In this document: positions 1 through 14,800 of the stretch, piece after piece | Layout: each line of letters starts with the position of its first letter | Numbering within the stretch: the first letter of the stretch is position 1 | Origin: Theristus sp. LFF4_11 | Taxonomy: Eukaryota; Nematoda; Chromadorea; Monhysterida; Xyalidae | Direction: 5' to 3' | Length of the DNA stretch: 64,000 nucleotides | Assembly: GCA_030248135.1 (NCBI GenBank) | Contig: JASANC010005427.1 | Span: forward strand, 87,999-151,998 | Position numbers and translations under genes: made by a program | Notes under the pieces: generated by a model | Database searches by the model: none | What the model was told of the DNA's origin: nothing | Seen by the model: only the letters and a program-made list of their open reading frames with translations

Positions 1-303
1 TTGGGGGACTCTGTTGTGCTGACACAGAACACAAACTGCACTGTGTTTACTTGCACATGTGTAACGCATCTGATCGCTGGCAACCAACTTGGCCACACTT
101 TGTAGTTGGGCTTCTTAGCGCGTTCGTTAACACCGGTAACAACTCACATAAATGTGCATTCAATGAAAGATAGCCAGTAAGTATTTCAAAAGCGACGCAT
201 GGCTATTCGTTAAGCATAGTGATTCTTTTTCCACAAATTCGTTATAAAACAATTGCTGCTGCTCATTCATGAATGCACCTGAATATGTTCCTGTTCCACT
301 TAC

Positions 304-3459
<3,156 letters not shown>

Positions 3460-3567
3460 AGTTCAATCGCAAAGTAACCGTCAAATCAATCAGTGAATGA
3501 GTAGAAATGCGCAGGAGAAAGAATAGCAGGAGAGAAGCACAAAGTTATTGCAAGTGGTACGATCGCT

Positions 3568-4595
3568 TCAGTACTGTCCGTCATCGACCACGGTCACTTT
3601 ATAATCGGTGAATCGTTTTCGAATCAACTCCGCTGCTTTGTTGTGGTCTGCTTTGCCAAAACCCTGCAAGGCTGACGTCAATTCGAATCAGTAATGTTCT
3701 GCTGCCAAATCACCGTTTTTTTGTGCGCTAGCTGCTGGCTACCGAAGGAACAAACCAAACGAAAGAGCCAACAGTAAAAAGCATCACGCCAGAGTGCACC
3801 AGAAGTTGCAGTTTGACCGTGACAATTTCGGGATTTCGGTCACAGCCAAGGTTTTTTTTTGATTGGACAAGCATTTACATTGGATTGATAGTTATCTCCA
3901 AAATCCCCACCGATTTCCCTGTTCAGAAAGCTGGCTGTTCAGTTCTTTTTTGTGACGAAATTCTGGAACACCCAGACGTAAACGTTTCAGACATGCTTCA
4001 TCTTGATGGAACTTGCCACTAACCTGCGAATAGCCGAACACTTTCAGGCTGTTTTCAGTGGGACGATGCTCGATCTTGCCACCGCCCAAGCAGTCGACCT
4101 TGATGTTCTGTGCCTCGATCGCCGGACTCACTTCGTCCAAAATGTCAGCTGAAAAAAAGGATGGATTGGATGGAGGTATTCACGATCAGATTTTCAATGA
4201 TGCCGCGACAAAGCTGCAACAAGAGCTTGAAAAATGAAATACCAACCAACCAGCGTAGCGCTTTTACATTTTTACAGAACAGCTAATCTGTTGACGGAAA
4301 AAATCAGTCAAAATGTCTTGATTGGCTAAAACTCACTGTGAAACGGGCACCGTTCGTAACCACGCACAATCAGTTTCTTGTTTCCCGAAGTCTTGTCAGT
4401 CAATTCAATGAGAATATACTTGAAACGACCGGAGGGATCGATGTCCACGTCACTGACAGCATCCATAACCACCGCTGCGCCAGATGAGCACCGTGTTAGC
4501 GGTAATAAAAATGGCCGGAAACAGGATTTCGTCGGTTTTGTCACGGTATACCGGTTTGCTGACACGAAACCACGTACAAGCAACGCACTTTGCAT
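3568..4595 (-). CDS. PHPT1: 14-kDa phosphohistidine phosphatase (PHPT1/janus family)
   Basis: Three exons with matching phases: 4595-4337, 4148-4024 and 3663-3568 (TGA). The product contains the family blocks DVDIDPSGRFKYILIEL, KLIVRGYERCPFHTDILDEV, VDCLGGGKIEH, KVFGYSQGFGKADH and the C-terminal DYKVTVVDDGQY. The catalytic His of the family corresponds to the His in CPFHTDI, formed across the first splice junction. PHPT1 removes phosphate from phosphohistidine (and reportedly phospholysine) in cytosolic proteins. The upstream ATG at 4595 gives a ~43-residue basic N-terminal extension. The ATG at 4466 gives a protein of the usual ~125 residues and may be the true start. The gene lies between METTL17 and ALKBH4 on the same strand. 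Confidence 0.9.
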
Positions 4596-4763
4596 TTAGC
4601 CAATTTTTCTAGCGACAACTTAAAAAAATAACAAAACTACAATAAGCCAGTCAAGAAAATGTGCGAAATGCAAACATCAGTTTCCGCATGCGTGGCGCAA
4701 GCGGATATCGGCAGATGGTATTAAACCACACAAACACCATTTTCAAAATTCATTTATTCACGA

Positions 4764-4858
4764 TAAAAACATTGAACTTGTCAAACAAACAACGTCAAAA
4801 ACCTGACATGATAAAAAAACATTGAATCTGCCAACAACGTCAAAAATCTGACAAAATA
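4764..4858. repeat. imperfect ~48-bp direct duplication
   Basis: Two adjacent copies share the words gataaaaa-cattgaa, caacgtcaaaaa and ctgaca. They lie in the 365-bp spacer between ALKBH4 (ends 4960) and PHPT1 (starts 4595). Nothing else is recognised in that spacer. Confidence 0.6.
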
Positions 4859-4959
4859 TAACAACCTGTCAAATCAAAACTGTCTTGTTCAAACTCTGCG
4901 CGGTTCACATGACAAACTAAGGCAACATCACATCCGCATTGCGGATCGATTTCGCAATA

Positions 4960-6564
4960 TCAAATTCTCCTACTACTGATGTCAAACAGTTCTCGTCCAA
5001 ACTGTTCATAAAGCAGTCCGCCGGGCTTGAAGTCGTCGGCCGGCTCGCGCATCGTCAGCGCGATCCTGCGTTCGGTGATGTGCTCCGGCAGAATGGCGTG
5101 CTTCCACTCGTAGCGGCATTCGTCGGCCATGCACAACAGCGAACGACGCGGCATCACCGCGAACACGATGCGCTCGGTGGACTCATGAAAACAACACAAT
5201 GATGACATGACAAACTACAGTTGAGCAGGTTTGGAGGCCGCAGCAACTAATAAGACCGAAATGAAATCATTTCTTCTACAAATGAGTCCCCCGTCCCATC
5301 GTCCTCTCGTGGCGAGGGTGTTTATTTGTGCGCCTGCGCTAAACGCACAATTGTTTCGCAAACACAGTCGAACAGTAAATCATGGCCCTCATGGCTCACC
5401 GACTGGCCCTCTGCCAGCTCAATGCAGCACAATCGGCATGCCGCCTGATTCAAATGCCAGAAGGCACAAATTGATTAATATTATTGTTACAAATCGACTG
5501 TAAATGCAATCATGCCTTTGTGCGTGGCGCAAACATGCAAACCGACACCAACAACAGACTTGAATGAACGACATGACCGAGCCAGCGAGCAGATTCACAC
5601 TGATCAACCGATTGCCCCATATCCAGACATCGTCCTGGTGGAATTCGATGCCGGAGCCACGTTCAGGCGTGTATTCCAGATTGCACAGCTCAAACGGCTG
5701 GTAGTCAGATAAGCGCTCTGCATTCGCACAACGCATCTGCTGCAGTATGAAGTCCGCGTACTTTGGCATTCCTGGAAAATAAGCAGTGGTTTCGGAAAAT
5801 GTGAACTCTCGGTCCTCCTTGAGAACGGGAAATTGGAACGAAAAAATTGACGCCACAATTTTCGCTTGCCTGCAAATCGATCCGTTTTCACTTTTCGTCG
5901 TTTGAAGTTCACCCGTGGGCCATAATCTTGCTTGCGGCGGCCCGACTGCGACGGCAGCCATTCAACGCCGTCAATATCAGCGCACAATTCACGTTCCTCG
6001 GTTTCGCTGATGAAACCGGGCACCAACAAAAGGCCATCGATCGTGAACGAACCATTCGTGGCGTCCACTTTGTTTGGTTGAACAGTTTCTGCTGTGGTAT
6101 TCGTTGCACCAGTCAAACTCGAACACGATTGATAATGTTGCGCAAGTGAGTTTTCGAAACTTTCAATCGACCAATCACAGTTGTTCGTTGCACAATGAAC
6201 CGCGAAATTTCGACGACATGCATGACAGAAAATGAACGGCCGATAGTAGGGTTGTTAAACAAAAATGAAAATTTTTTTTTTAAAAAAGAAAAAAAAAAAT
6301 TTTTTTAAAAAAAAATTAAATTTTTTTGGGGGGGTGGGGGTGGGGGGTGTGGGGTGGGGGGGTTGTTTGTTTTGTTGGGGGGGGTGGGGGTGGAAGGGGG
6401 AGGTTTTTTTTTTTAATTTTAAGCCGATAGTGTCGCCATGTTTCACGTTCGGCGCACTTTTCCGGACCGAATTTCAGCGATCGAACACGCGGCGTTCCTG
6501 CACAGAGCCGACAGAATCGAACACCCTTGCAGCCGCACAACCGCGTGTCACGCAATTCAGTCAT
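4960..6564 (-). CDS. ALKBH4: ALKBH4-type 2-oxoglutarate/Fe(II) dioxygenase
   Basis: The first exon starts at ATG 6564 and carries the ALKBH4-specific N-terminal cysteine cluster CGCKGVRFCRLC. A further exon from about 6120 encodes FTIDGLLLVPGFI and LPSQSGRRKQDYGPRVNFKR. The next encodes ERLSDYQPFELCNLEYTPE and GSGIEFHQDDVWIWG, giving the HxD iron ligands as His-Gln-Asp. A short exon follows near 5415-5458. The last exon (about 5180-4960) encodes FAVMPRRSLLCMADE, RYEWKHAI with the distal His, and ERRIALTMRE with the 2OG-binding Arg. Family role: demethylation of actin Lys84me1 in mammals, with DNA/RNA activities proposed. The stop is at 4960-4962. The donor of exon 1 is uncertain because the intron starts in a homopolymer-rich block (6267-6420). 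Confidence 0.88.
6267..6420. repeat. homopolymer-rich block with G-runs (possible G-quadruplex)
   Basis: Alternating runs of T and A (6267-6326) are followed by many G runs of 4-8 separated by single T or short T stretches (6327-6403), then a T run. It lies in intron 1 of ALKBH4, where the sense strand is C-rich then A/T-rich. The G strand has far more than the four G-tracts needed for quadruplex formation. Confidence 0.85.
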
Positions 6565-8833
6565 CCCAGAAAAAAAGTGAACCACGCAAAAATTCAATCA
6601 ATCAATCAATTTATTCTACCGCAGTCGTAAAAAAATTTGGTTCTCGACTCGATCAATCAAATAATAAATAATCTTAACATAAAAAAATAAAATAAATTCT
6701 GAAATTTAAAATCTAAAAACTATGTAAAAAGACAAGACAAAAAGTTCTAAAATCTTCGATTACGCGGTTCAAACTTTGCGACGCTCAAAAACTTCATCTC
6801 AGAGAACTTGTTGAAGCCTAAAATCAGTCGGTAAAACAGTCCAAATCCAAAATCGACTGACGGTTTTACAAGGTAATCAAACCAATCAAAGAAAATTGTT
6901 GTTGAACTTTCGAAAAACTGTGCCAAAAAATGAGGTTTTCAGAGCATGCTAAAGAGGAAAGTTTTTCGATTTTTTAATCGGCATTTTTTGCTTTTTTAAT
7001 TGATTTTTTTAAATTTTGATTTTTGTTTAACAACAACAACAAACAAATAATTTTTTAATAACCCTGTTGACTTTGACTCTCCAAAACCAAAGTCCAAACG
7101 CCATTCAAAAAACTGGATTTGCCTTTTTCGAACACGAGATACATACACGCCCACACAAAACTCCCCCGCCCGCCCCTCCCATCTCGTCTCCTCGACGCCG
7201 GACACAACACACGACGACAGTCGGACAGTGACAACGAAACACCGAATTCATTCATGCATCCAACGAACGACGAAAAATACGCCGGCTCTGGCTCGGTCAG
7301 TTTTCACTTTTTTTTTATTTTTCGTTGTTGCTTTTGTTTCATAGTTGTTCCAGAGCCGAGGGGTTGGTGGGGGGGGGGGGCGATATAGATAGCTGGAGCA
7401 AATTTTCCAGATAGATAGATAGCTGCAGCTGAGGTGAAAAAACCTGTTTCATAGAGATGGATTCGAAAAATTTTGGGGGGGGGCGGGAGCTGGATCAACT
7501 ATGTTTTGTTTGTTTTAGATCATGAATCATGAATCATGACAGATCAACAAGATTTGTAAAAACTGTTTTCCCGGCCCACCGATGCAACCGTACGTTGACT
7601 CCGGTTTCAAATTTTAATTTCATGACGTCACAGCTGAGAAATTGAGCCATGCACCTTCTGATATGGGTTTGCAAGGTTTTGCAACCTCTCAACGAAAAAC
7701 AGAACGTTGTTGTCTTGAGTGTCGTGTGTGGTTGCCAAGGCTTCTTGCAAATTTTAACATTTTAACAAATTTCAGCAGGCTTTTTTCTTTAAAAAGTATT
7801 AAAACTAAGGTGTATACATCCGCCCAGCTGCAAATTTGCAGGTGCATTTGCATGGACAAACTTTTAGGTGTCAGGGGTAAATTTTCAGGTTAAAAATTTT
7901 AAGTTTTGTCTCAGTGTGTTCTGTGCCAGTTTTGGTTTTGTGGAAACAAATGTATGGTTGCATTAAATTTTCTGGCGTTTCTTTCTTTTTGCATGCATTT
8001 TCGAGCACCAATGCTGTTTTTAAGTTTTGAAATTTGGTTGATCAAAAATGGATGATTTGTTCGACTGACCGCTCCAAATTTGGGGTAACCTGGTTGATAA
8101 TGCCTGTTTCAATGCCTGTTCCGACCGACCGTCATGCCTGTTCCTGGATCGGCCTCAGAACAGGCCTACCAGGCTCCCGTGCATGTCTGATGCACACACA
8201 CGTTTTCTCTTGGCGGAACCGAAATGAAACTTAAGCCACGCCTGGAATTATTTTAACGCAACACAAGCAGCGCCGCACTAGTGCATTTGCATTGCACAGA
8301 TTTTTTTTACAGAAAGTGGATCCGGTCTGGTGACTGTGCGGTGCGGGTGTGGGCGTGGCCGGGCCGGGCCGTGTGTGCACTATGATCCAGTACTTCGGTC
8401 TTCGGATCAGAATGCAGTCGAGCTCTAAATTATAGAGAATCAGCTGATTAGTTCGACTGCAGAATAGAATTTCAAATTCAGCTGTGCGGCGAATCGAGTT
8501 GCCAGCTGCTGCCCGAGCAACTGACCCGATTGTCGGTGGGCGCCAGCGGTGACGCGAGCGCCAGCACAACCAGCGCATCCCGATATCGTACGTTGCGTTC
8601 GTGGTGCTTGTGCGCAGTGAACGCTCACTCGGTTGATTTGTTGGCGGTTGGCAACCGGAAGAACCGCTTTTTGTCGTGAAAAAACCGTTTTTTCCTCGAA
8701 GGAAATTTTGCTAGTTGAAAAAAAACCCTGAAAATTTCAAAAACACTAATCTAATCTGATATCTAATAAATTAGAATCATAAACACCAAAACTCTAAACT
8801 GTGCACTGGACAGCGTTTTCCTTTTGTATCAAG
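6565..8833. other. intergenic region, no gene recognised
   Basis: This spacer separates the divergent ALKBH4 (minus) and PIWI (plus) genes. It contains poly-G runs at about 7363-7381 and 7478-7489, a GATA-type tetranucleotide patch around 7384-7430, and a short atcatga tandem near 7519-7542. A GC-rich stretch at 8460-8600 lies upstream of the first recognised PIWI exon and could hold its 5' exon, but I could not assign a frame or start codon. Confidence 0.5.
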
Positions 8834-11800
8834 GACCGGAGTTGGCCGTCCAAGAGTATTTGTTCACGAGGCCCGAGACGTGCACGGACAAGCGCAACCA
8901 CGACAGTAAGTTTCATGAGCATCATCACTAGGGATGGAGCCGGTTCCGGTCCGGTTTCCGGATTCCGGCGCCTAAAATTGGATCCGGATCCGGTCCGGAT
9001 TCCGGCGCAATTTTGCCGGATCCGGCCGGATCCGGCCGGAATGGCGGAGACCCGCGAATTAACCAGTTGATTCCTCCGTTTCAGAGCTGTTCAATGGTTT
9101 GACAATCGGTGCTTTGTTGGTTTTGTTGTTGTGCATTTGACATGTGATCAGTGAGCGTTTCTTTAGTTTGGTGTTCTGTTCAATGGTAAATGGTTCACTG
9201 CTTTTGTCTTGAGTGGTAAACTTATGTGCAGCATCGTCCACTTTAAAAAACGTGGCTGCCAGCTTTTGGCCAACGTTGTTGATGAACAATAGCAGGTTTT
9301 TTTTTGAAATCAGTCATCTTCGTTGGTCATATTAAGTTAGCTGTCAAACAGTTGCTTTTATGTGAGCCCCAGAACACCAGCGATTTTAACGACGTGTGGT
9401 AACGTGGGTGTGCGGAGGTGCCGTGATCCCCTAAAACCCGATAACCCCCCCCCCCCAACGACAAATCCACGAGACGACGAATCCATTTCAATGGTGTTGC
9501 CCGCCGTTTGCGCACTGAAGCAGCGCATCGAACAAGTCGATGCGAGTGGCATTGGTACGACGAAAAAAACGCTGCTGACCACCATCGACACACGCTTCCG
9601 CGCGCTTTTCCACAACGAATCCAACATCATGGTCACGTACGTTGATCCGCGATTCAAGAATACTGCAGTCGACTTCGAAAATGAAGGCGCGATTCGTTGT
9701 GAACTACTTCACATTGCAAAGAAAATCTTGAAACGACTGGAGACGCCCACAAACTGCGACGATACATACGAGATCGCGAACAACGACGATGACGAAAGTG
9801 AACGCGAGCCCGAACCAAAAAAGAAATCGACTGGCCTCTACGGAGGCATCGAGTTTCACGCTGCGCGACCGCGCAAACCGTCAGGCGAATCCAGTCTTGA
9901 AGACGAACTGCGCGGCGAAATGAATATGTACGAGTCGGATGATTTTATCGACGAACCGGACAAAAGTGATCTAATGCTAGACTTTTGGCGGCTGAACTCG
10001 TCTAAATACCCCAAACTATCGACAATCGCGCGCAGATACCTGGCACCGCTACCAATAAGCGTGGCAAGCGAACGAATGTTCTCTGAAGCCAGGCAGGTGT
10101 TTGTGTACAGCCGATCTCGTCTGTCAACTCAGAACGCCGAAAAGGTCATGTTTCTGAATGGAGTGTTGCCAGCACTTGATTATCCCTATGCGATGTGAAT
10201 TTTGTCAATTGTTGTTGTTGTAATTTTTGGTTGGTTCGCGTGCTGTGTCTTGCTGACTTTGTTTCTGTGTCTGTGCTGTTTTATGCTGAAAATGTGATGA
10301 AGAAGCGACGAAATGTGCGTAAAGTTTTTTAGACATAAAAAGGCCATTCCGGTCCGGATTCCGGCAATTTTTGCCGGATCCGGCCCGGCCGGAATGGGCT
10401 TTTGCCGGATCCGGTCCGGATTCCGGCAAATTTGCCGGATCCATCCCTAATCATCACCAATGGTTTTGTATTCAGAACGGAAAGAAGTAAAGTAATGAAA
10501 AAATAACGCCACAAGCAACTGTGTTTGATGCACTGTGTGTTGTACGCGCTGATTGGTCGCTTCACAGCGAACATTTTGTTTTTGGGGTTCAGTGGATAAG
10601 ACAGTTCGTTGCCTGTTGCAGCAAAGAACAGTGTCCCGGTACAGCTAAAAGCCAACAGCGTCCATGTGAACTGGTGTGCCGATGGCCACATCTACCAGTA
10701 TCATGTGGACTTCAAACCACCGATCGACAGTCAACGCATGAGGCAGCTGTTATTGCTGAAAGCTTTCGAAAATAGTGTTGGTTCAAGCGGCCGCTATTTA
10801 ATTTCTTTTTTTGTTTTTTTGGTTTTGTTTTCTGGTCGGGCATGAAGTTGGATGGTTTCTTCAACTAGTTCTGAATTTGAAAGGTATTTGCAGCAGTTTT
10901 TAATGGTTGTTTGTCAAAAATCGGAATGTTTGTTTCCATTCACTGAAGAGCGGTTTCAGTAAATGTTTACTGCAGTTCTAAAACCTCATTTCAAAAATCC
11001 ATAGATGCACGCACAACGTTTTTATTGCTGTTGCTTGCTAAATACGGATGCCCCGAGCTCCGTCCAGCCACTGTGTTTGCTTCAGCCACAGCAACCCAGC
11101 ATCGGCGAAGTGCACCTGTTCAACGGACAGATCCTGTATCTGCCGCTCGATCTCGGTCGACGCGTCGACGGACTTGCGGCGACGTTGCCGACCACCGGAC
11201 ACGACGTCACGTTGACGATCCGCAGGACGGGCATGCTGACGCCCGAGGACCCGCAGATCATCACCGTGCTCAATGTCATCAACAAAGAGTCGGTCGCTTT
11301 CGGTGGTCGCATTTCTTTGTTGTGCGTTGACGGGTTTCATAACTGAACTTCTCTGAATTTCACAAAAGTTTCTTTTGTGGAATATCAGGAGAGGGATGAA
11401 AGGGAAATCTGGTCTGTAACAATAGCAATGGCACCGGCAAATGGGGTGGTCTCATCCTCAAGTACGCAATCCATAAAAATCACCGTTTTCGATAACATGA
11501 AGGTGCCACTGCCATCCAGTGTTTGCTTACCCGCACTAAAAATATCATTTCTCATTGCTTCAGGTCGCTGCGTAAAATGAAGCTGTTGCCATTCGGTCGC
11601 AACTATTTCGATCCAAACAGTGCGAGACAATTGAAAGAGTATGTTCGTTTTGGTTGTTCACATTTTAAATGGTTCATTCAAGATGGCCAATATTTTCACG
11701 ATGTGAATATTCTTGTACAGAAGCCCATTCCAATCTTACACAGATATTGGCCTCAGCTGGTGTCCATCGCACTGAGCATCCTGGCAAGGCCACAACCAAC

Positions 11801-14800
11801 AACATTCTCTTCATATTGCAGTCACTCGATGGAAGTGTGGAAGGGCCTGGTGTCGTCTGTGCGTCCGTACGAAGACGAACTGTTGATGAGCATTGGCACG
11901 GCGCACAAAATGGTGCAGACACAGAATCTGTGCGACTGGATGCTGGCCCGTCTGCAGCACACCCGCGACCGAGCGGCCGTAGAGAGCGAATTGCTCGGCG
12001 AAACCGTCATGACACGGTAGCGCGGGAGACTTTCTGTCAGTTTCTTGGTTTTGTTAGTTGTCAGATAATCCTTGAGTGTACGTCATAAAGGCACGAAACG
12101 TGCATAGTTTCGCGGTAATGTTGCCATGGGTTGTCCTTGTCACTGTTGTCGGTAGCGTGATTGGATTGCCGTCAGGTGATGACTGATGTCAAATCTTCTC
12201 AGTGGTTCATTTTGTGTTTGTGTGTATCGCTGCGCCACAAATGTTCAACAGTTCACTGAGTGGGCTTAGTGTGGCTGTCACAGCTAACAATGCCTGTCAG
12301 TGTTGATTTGCTGACGGATTGTGTTACATCCTGGATTTCTTTATCTAGTTTTAATCCCACATTATTGACTGTTTTGTTGCACGATTGAAGCTACAACAAC
12401 AAGACGTACCGCGTGGACGGCATTGATTGGCAGATGACGCCGTTGAGCGAGTTTGAGAAGACCGACGGCACTCGCACGAGCTACAAAGAGTACGCAGAAC
12501 GAACGCACGCCGTCACAGTGCGAAACCACGAGCAGCCGCTCATTGTGCGTGCATTGCTATTTTTTGTTATATTTGAAGCGCCCCCTCCCCCGATTCCGGA
12601 AACCCGAAGGTACAAAACTCCAGTGGGTTTGGCATCGTATCTGGATTCTATTAATCGTATCAAGAAGAAGCGACGTGCTGCATTGGTTTGCTGGCCAGCG
12701 GGAAACACTGCTGAAACGGCCAAGCCAAACACGCGTACTGTGGAACAGAACCAAAAAACGAATAATATTGCTTGGATCTGGTCGTTTATCGTTTGCTTGA
12801 CCGAACGGAAAACATTCCACTCAGCAATGACTGAACTATTTCAGCTGTCGCGCACCAAACGCCGTGGGCCGCGGCGTACTGACCAAGAACTGGACACCAC
12901 TGACGAGGTCGGTGCTTGCTGACTCACTGCTCTGCTGTGTGCCACTCTGCATATGCCATTATCATGTCGCAAGCATTCAGCACGTCTCGTCTGTGCTGCA
13001 TTTGCAGGTGCGTCTGATTCCGGAGCTGTGTTTCGTCACCGGCTTGTCGGCGCACATGCGTGCCGACCGACCGCTGATGCAGGAGTTGGCGCGACTGACG
13101 CGTCTCGATCCGCAGCGTCGCCTGGCGGACGCACGCGAGCGCATCACAGCACTGCACGAGTGCGTCCGCTGAAACGGGCCGTTGTTCACTGATCGCACAC
13201 GATTGATGTTTATTGCATGATTGCTAGACTTCTCAATTGACAGTGACAATTTAGTGGACTGGAGAACAACGGATATTACAGGAACAAGGATCACATAATT
13301 ACAGCTAGATAATTACAACAATCACCCATCATCAACTCTAGTGTGTGGCGTGCTTTGTGTACTGTGGTGCAGATTGATTAGCAGTGAAACTCTGCTCTGA
13401 GCACGAGTTGGAACTGGAAATGTCTGATTGTGTGTGTGAACAACGAATGCGAATCTCGATTGTGTCTGTATGTCATGTCTGTGCTCCCGCCGGCCCGCCC
13501 ATGCAAACTGGACCACATGACTTTTTGTTGCAGTGGGCAGACGGCCGCAGCGCAGTTGTTCGACCAGTGGGGCATGCAGGTCGCTGCTGACCTCGCCGAC
13601 ATCACCGGCCGCCAGTTCAAGCCGCAGCTGATGTACGGCGCCGACGAGCGCTCGTTCAGCTATCGGCCGGAAACGGCGGACTGGCAGCGCGAGATCAAGG
13701 CAGTCAGTGTGAGTGGGAGACTGCAGTTTGGCGTTGCTGGCACGACACGGACACACGGTCTTGCAGCTGGTTGATTCAGTCCTGTTAGTAAACGGACAAA
13801 TTGTCGCCCTGAATTCTTTCCGTACGTTTCCAGCAGTTTCGTTCGGTGCCATTGCGCAACTGGGCGATCATCGTGCCTGACACTTTGCGCGAAGAAGCGA
13901 AGCAGTTTTTCGGGCGCGTTCAGAGCCTCGGTGCTCGTCTTGGCATTGACGTCGCTGAGCCATACGTGTTAGACTGCAAGCAGTTTTATCGGAGTTTCCT
14001 GCTTTTTCGCGAAATAAATCGAATGAATGAATGAAAAAGCAGTGTTTTTGTTGTTTGTTTGGAAAGTGTTCGAGTGAGGAAATTCATTGATTGAGTTGAA
14101 ATGTTGCTTGCACTGAGGAGAGAGGAGGTGAACGCAGGAGGTTTCAGGGAGTGTAGTGACTTGGTGTCGCCGCGCAAAAAAAATACAAATACTAAGGATT
14201 TATGGGGTTTTACAGTTCGATTGGTAAACCAGTGTGTGTTCTGCAGGCCGAACCAGATGGCCACAACAACAAGCATCGAATACAAGGAGCAAATCGATCA
14301 GGCGATGGACGAATTTGAGGCGCTGAAACGTCCATGCGACATGGTGCTCGTGGTGGTGCCGGACGACACAAAGGCACGCTATGATTCCATCAAGAAGCAC
14401 ACGGAGCAGACGAAAGCAGGTCGCTGTCTTATTGTATCGTTTTGCTTTTTCGAAAGTCAGTACGACCACTTTAAGCGCCTTCTTGGACATTCAAGCGCGG
14501 CGCGAGTGCATTAATGGGCCTTTATTGTGCATCTGTTTGCTGCGTTTGTTGTTGTTCATTACCGCCGCTGCGGAAAGGTGTTGCACCGATTCAGTTTTCG
14601 ATCACAACAACATTGAAAAATTCGTAACAATGACATCATTGTGATTGCAGTGCCGTCGCAGCTCGTATTGGGCAACACGCTGAAGAAGGTGAAAATCATG
14701 GACTCGATCTGCCTGAAAGTGATGATTCAAATGGGCTGCAAGATGGGCGGCGCGCCATGGAAAGTGCACAACCAGGTGGGTATGCCATGGACAAAAGAGT

